Assembly: GCA_030653985.1 (NCBI GenBank)
Contig: JAURYJ010000075.1
Span: 21,882 to 85,881, forward strand
DNA length: 64,000 nt
Reading direction: 5' to 3'
Source of the DNA: Methylobacter sp.
GTDB lineage: Bacteria > Pseudomonadota > Gammaproteobacteria > Methylococcales > Methylomonadaceae
Positions 61,313 to 64,000 of this stretch are shown here, in pieces. Position 1 is the stretch's first letter; each line of letters begins with the position of its first letter. The translations under genes and the position numbers were made by a program. Under the pieces are notes generated by a model, which saw nothing but the letters and a program-made list of their open reading frames with translations, was not told where the DNA came from and made no database searches.

Positions 61313-61714
61313 ATGATGCATGTGAAGAGTTTGGTTATTCATCGAAGCTTGGTATTAGTTGCTATCGCTTCATTAATATCAGGCTGTGCTGTTCCGTTTT
61401 TGGGTGGGTATGGTGCTGACAGTCAGTCACTTGAAGCCTTTGAACATCACGTAGAAGAAATCTTCCGCTTGCAAAATCGAATGACCAGTGAAGTGATGAT
61501 ATTGCTACTGCTGGAAAGCGAGGATGCCAAAAAACACCAGGCCTTAATGCAAGCTGAGCATCATATGCAACAGACATGCGCCGATCTTAACGAATATGTT
61601 TCTCGTGATATAGACGGCTTAAGTAGTGGGTTTCTTTTGCGGCGGCGCGTTGAGAAGTCTGCATTAGACTGCGAACAAGCGGCTTTAGAGCTCAAGGCGC
61701 TGTTAGCGCCTTAA
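61313..61714 (+). CDS. Small lipoprotein of unknown function
   Basis: A 133-residue protein with a lipoprotein signal (LVLVAIASLISGC, lipid-modified Cys25). The mature part is helical and charged (LEAFEHHVEEIFRLQNRMTSEVMILLLLESEDAKKHQALMQAEHHM) with two Cys. No known domain was recognised. It is divergent from the dynamin-like gene with about 215 bases between them, and convergent with nadB with only two bases between the stops. Confidence 0.7.
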   Translation: MMHVKSLVIHRSLVLVAIASLISGCAVPFLGGYGADSQSLEAFEHHVEEIFRLQNRMTSEVMILLLLESEDAKKHQALMQAEHHMQQTCADLNEYVSRDIDGLSSGFLLRRRVEKSALDCEQAALELKALLAP

Positions 61715-61716
61715 CA

Positions 61717-63330
61717 TCAATGACGCTCAGTCGGACATGGAGTCAAAACTGTATTTTGTGCAGATTTGCTGTTATCGGTTTCAGGATAGTCCAGCGTGTA
61801 ATGCAAACCACGACTTTCCTTGCGCTGCTGGGCACAACGGATGATTAATTCGGCGACTATGACCAGATTGCGCAATTCCAGTAAATCGCTGGTCACACGA
61901 AAATTACTGTAATATTCAGCGATTTCCTTTTTAAGCAGTTCGACGCGATTCATTGCCCGACGTAAGCGTTTATCCGTCCTAACAATACCGACATAATCCC
62001 ACATAAAACGGCGCAATTCATCCCAGTTGTGAGAAACAACGACTTCTTCATCGGAATCACCGACCTTTGATTCATCCCAATCCGGTATTTCGGGTATAGG
62101 CAAAATGCCGGGAAATTTCTGCAAAATATCCTCGCTGGCCCGTTCCGCAAACACCAAACACTCCAGTAACGAATTGCTGGCCATCCGATTAGCGCCGTGC
62201 AAACCGGTACAAGCAACCTCGCCGATGGCATAAAGATTAACGATGTCAGTACGGGCATAGCTGTCGGTTAACACGCCGCCACAGGTATAATGGGCGGCCG
62301 GAACGACGGGAATAGGCTGCTTGCTAATGTCTATATTAAACTCAAGACACTGCTGATAAATGGTCGGAAAGTGTTCGCGGATGAACGCCTCCGATTTATG
62401 ACTAATATCCAGATAAACACAGTCTATGCCACGCTTTTTCATTTCATGATCGATGGCCCTAGCCACTATATCCCGAGGCGCTAATTCCTCTCGCGGATCA
62501 AAATCCTGCATGAAAGGTGAGCCGTCCGGCAGGATTAACTTGCCGCCCTCGCCTCTTACCGCTTCACTGATCAGAAAAGAATGTGCCTGCGGATGATACA
62601 GACAGGTTGGATGAAATTGCATAAACTCCATATTGCTGATGCGACAGCCTGCGCGCCAGGCCAACGCGATGCCATCGCCGGTTGCGCTTTGCGGGTTGGT
62701 GCTGTAAAGATAAGCCTTACTTGCGCCGCCGGTTGCCAGAACGACGACGCGCGCCGCTATCGTCCTGACCTGCTGCTTTGTTGAATCTAAAACATAAGCG
62801 CCCAAAATCCGTTTTTCGGCTTCCTGAGTACGGGTAATTAACTCCACCACATTATGTTGTTCAAACAGTTCGATATTGGCGTGTTCCCGAGCGCGTTCAA
62901 TCAGCGATAAAGACACCGCTTTACCTGTAGCGTCGGCGGTATGCACGATACGGCGGTGAGAATGCCCGCCTTCCCGGTTTAAATGCAGCTTTGATTCCCC
63001 GGATGTGGTCTGCTCCTCAGTAAAAACAACACCCTGCTCCCTCAACCAGTCTATGGAACTTTTACCATGAGTCACAGTCAAGCGTACAATGTCGAGATCA
63101 CAGAGTCCGGCACCGGCATCCAGCGTATCTTCGATGTGCGACTCAATCGAATCATCGGCACCGAAAACGGCGGATATGCCGCCTTGTGCATAATAGGTGC
63201 TACCCGCAGTCAAGGCGAATTTTGACAGCACAGCAATACGCATCGAATGCTCAGCCAGTTTAAGCGCCAAGGTTAAACCAGCACCGCCGCTGCCAATAAT
63301 AAGGACATCGTAATTTTGGGAATTAGGCAT
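61717..63330 (-). CDS. nadB: L-aspartate oxidase
   Basis: A 537-residue FAD enzyme that oxidises L-aspartate to iminoaspartate for NAD synthesis. The FAD motif is [19 protein letters not shown], followed by [29 protein letters not shown] and [18 protein letters not shown]. The later [33 protein letters not shown] and [16 protein letters not shown] are characteristic of NadB. The length is normal. No nadA or nadC is adjacent. The 591-base region upstream is repeat-rich. Confidence 0.96.
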   Translation of the reverse strand: MPNSQNYDVLIIGSGGAGLTLALKLAEHSMRIAVLSKFALTAGSTYYAQGGISAVFGADDSIESHIEDTLDAGAGLCDLDIVRLTVTHGKSSIDWLREQGVVFTEEQTTSGESKLHLNREGGHSHRRIVHTADATGKAVSLSLIERAREHANIELFEQHNVVELITRTQEAEKRILGAYVLDSTKQQVRTIAARVVVLATGGASKAYLYSTNPQSATGDGIALAWRAGCRISNMEFMQFHPTCLYHPQAHSFLISEAVRGEGGKLILPDGSPFMQDFDPREELAPRDIVARAIDHEMKKRGIDCVYLDISHKSEAFIREHFPTIYQQCLEFNIDISKQPIPVVPAAHYTCGGVLTDSYARTDIVNLYAIGEVACTGLHGANRMASNSLLECLVFAERASEDILQKFPGILPIPEIPDWDESKVGDSDEEVVVSHNWDELRRFMWDYVGIVRTDKRLRRAMNRVELLKKEIAEYYSNFRVTSDLLELRNLVIVAELIIRCAQQRKESRGLHYTLDYPETDNSKSAQNTVLTPCPTERH

Positions 63331-63858
63331 TTAGATTAAAGGTAGCCAACAAGATAAATGAGAGGAGGATTATTGTACTAACACGCTTAGTTATTATTGA
63401 TGGATAATAAAGCTTTTTAGTGTGATAGCACAATTTTATATCAAATACTTGGATTAAAGCGATTTCCTGCGAAGAACATACCTAGCTATTTAATAACGGA
63501 TGTCAAGCAGACCTTCAGAGAAATCAAAAGGTGTAGCAAACCGCAAAATTTGTAACGCATTGATTTTTCATTATAGGTGCGTAACATCAGTGAATTATTA
63601 GAAAATAGTACACAGGTGACACGGGGTAGACTGATAGAATAGAATTTATGCACTGATGTTACGCACCGACTAATATTTATTAATAACTTACCGTCATTTT
63701 TTGCATTTTAAGTTATTAATTTTTGGTTTACCTGCGTAACATCAGTTATTCATTAAGATGACCGACAATTAAGCCACTATAAAGTATATACCGAACTTTG
63801 CTTCGGCCTTTTGATAAACCCATTCAACCCCGTCGTGCAGTGCTATCCGCGTTCCATT
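63331..63858. other. Repeat-rich, gene-free region between nadB and the IS200/IS605 end
   Basis: AT-rich DNA with no convincing gene. It contains three copies of a GCGTAACATCAGT sequence (63576-63592, inverted at 63651-63667, and 63733-63746). The left part should hold the nadB promoter. No tRNA or strong terminator was seen. Confidence 0.6.
63576..63667. repeat. 92-bp unit with 17-bp perfect inverted ends (MITE-like)
   Basis: GGTGCGTAACATCAGTG at 63576-63592 and its exact reverse complement at 63651-63667 bound a 58-base centre with no coding capacity. A further direct partial copy is at 63733-63746. The layout resembles a miniature inverted-repeat element or the ends of a lost insertion sequence. 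No clear target-site duplication flanks it. Confidence 0.55.
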
Positions 63859-63990
63859 CTTGACATCCTCCCCCACCTGAAGGAAGGGGATTCCTAGTTT
63901 CCTAAGAGTGAGTATGTATCGCTACTGCTCACTGGTTTCTGCTGCTGACGGCATTACTGCACCGTTCACTTCACAGACTAGCCCCGTCTG
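63859..63990 (-). ncRNA. Putative omega RNA at the tnpB 3' end
   Basis: In IS200/IS605 elements the RNA guide for TnpB is transcribed from the tnpB 3' end through the right end into the flanking DNA. The right-end hairpin and the TCAAG tip are visible at 63859-63890. If the model holds, the guide would be read from 63858 leftwards, in the host flank. The 5' limit is not defined and this is inferred from the family. Confidence 0.4.
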
Positions 63991-64000
63991 CCCGACGGTT
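63922..64000 (-). CDS. tnpB: TnpB (IS605 OrfB) C-terminal fragment (runs off window)
   Basis: The last 25 codons of a minus-strand frame end at TAG (63922-63924). The residues read TVGQTGLVCEVNGAVMPSAA then ETSEQ, which resembles the hydrophilic Cys-containing tail that follows the catalytic core in many IS605 TnpB proteins. The rest lies beyond the window, so intactness is unknown. The adjacent right-end structure supports the call. Confidence 0.65.
   Translation of the reverse strand, partial: TVGQTGLVCEVNGAVMPSAAETSEQ

Larger units (their letters stand above)
63859..64000 (-). mobile_element. Right end of an IS200/IS605 family element (partial)
   Basis: On the minus strand a tnpB C-terminus is followed by a hairpin-forming stretch (AATCCCCTTCCTTCAGGTGGGG) and then GGAGGATGTCAAG. 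This is the familiar right-end layout of IS605-type transposons, which end at a TCAA-like tetranucleotide. The element enters the window from the right and ends near 63859-63863. Confidence 0.75.

Overview
The window is a 64-kb piece of a bacterial chromosome of moderate G+C content. Gene content points to a gammaproteobacterium: feoAB, exbBD-lpxK, nagZ-hpt-MTI phosphorylase, slyD, a gammaproteobacterial-type gshA, DUF1249 (YqiB), a HAE1-type RND pump and NnrS. The style (many families of short palindromic repeats, an OGT-type TPR glycosyltransferase next to a giant FG-GAP/RTX protein, type II SQR with a persulfide dioxygenase) resembles type I methanotrophs (Methylococcales). No methane-oxidation gene lies in the window, so that placement is an inference. 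Nothing suggests a plasmid or a prophage.

Layout. 1-3.0 kb (minus strand): ferrous iron uptake feoA-feoB behind a Fur-like site, an H-NS family protein and a DUF2914 membrane protein. 3.1-8.7 kb: the 2-oxoglutarate dehydrogenase operon sucA-sucB-lpd; its third gene encodes an E3-like flavoprotein that has lost several catalytic residues. 8.8-15.4 kb: a tripartite RND efflux operon with a divergent TetR regulator and an operator-like palindrome between them. 15.5-23.5 kb: a TPR/O-GlcNAc-transferase-like enzyme, a TIGR03032-like protein fused to a GNAT-like tail, and a 1410-residue FG-GAP/SwmB/RTX exoprotein. 23.8-27.4 kb: rimK, rubredoxin, a secreted unknown, nnrS and DUF2721. 27.6-33.1 kb (minus): exbB-exbD-lpxK, an MFS transporter, aroC and prmB. 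33.2-39.2 kb: an HDOD protein, a FliK-like protein, a TolC-like protein, a decayed gene and a PhoX-family protein. 39.3-45.2 kb: a sulfide/persulfide unit, with a divergent sigma-54 activator, a clear sigma-54 promoter, persulfide dioxygenase-rhodanese, SQR and a SulP transporter. 45.4-53.7 kb: a membrane protein, HIT protein, FliL-like protein, nagZ-hpt-MTI phosphorylase, slyD, a truncated greB, tRNA-Ser(UGA), cysH (APS reductase) and gshA. 53.9-63.3 kb: a two-domain PPK2 enzyme, endonuclease, DUF1249-queD, PilZ, trpS, a membrane protein beside a degenerate dynamin-like GTPase, a lipoprotein and nadB. 63.3-64 kb: a repeat-rich stretch and the right end of an IS200/IS605-type element with the last codons of tnpB.

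Themes. Sulfur handling recurs (SQR, persulfide dioxygenase, SulP, APS reductase, glutathione synthesis). At least six families of short inverted repeats lie between genes. One family is a 142-bp element present in two inverted copies that differ at four positions, and each copy begins exactly at the stop codon of the gene before it.

The points most worth a second look are the catalytically degenerate Lpd in an intact suc operon, the glycosyltransferase/TIGR03032-GNAT/FG-GAP cluster, the sigma-54 persulfide circuit, and the stop-codon-adjacent repeat elements.
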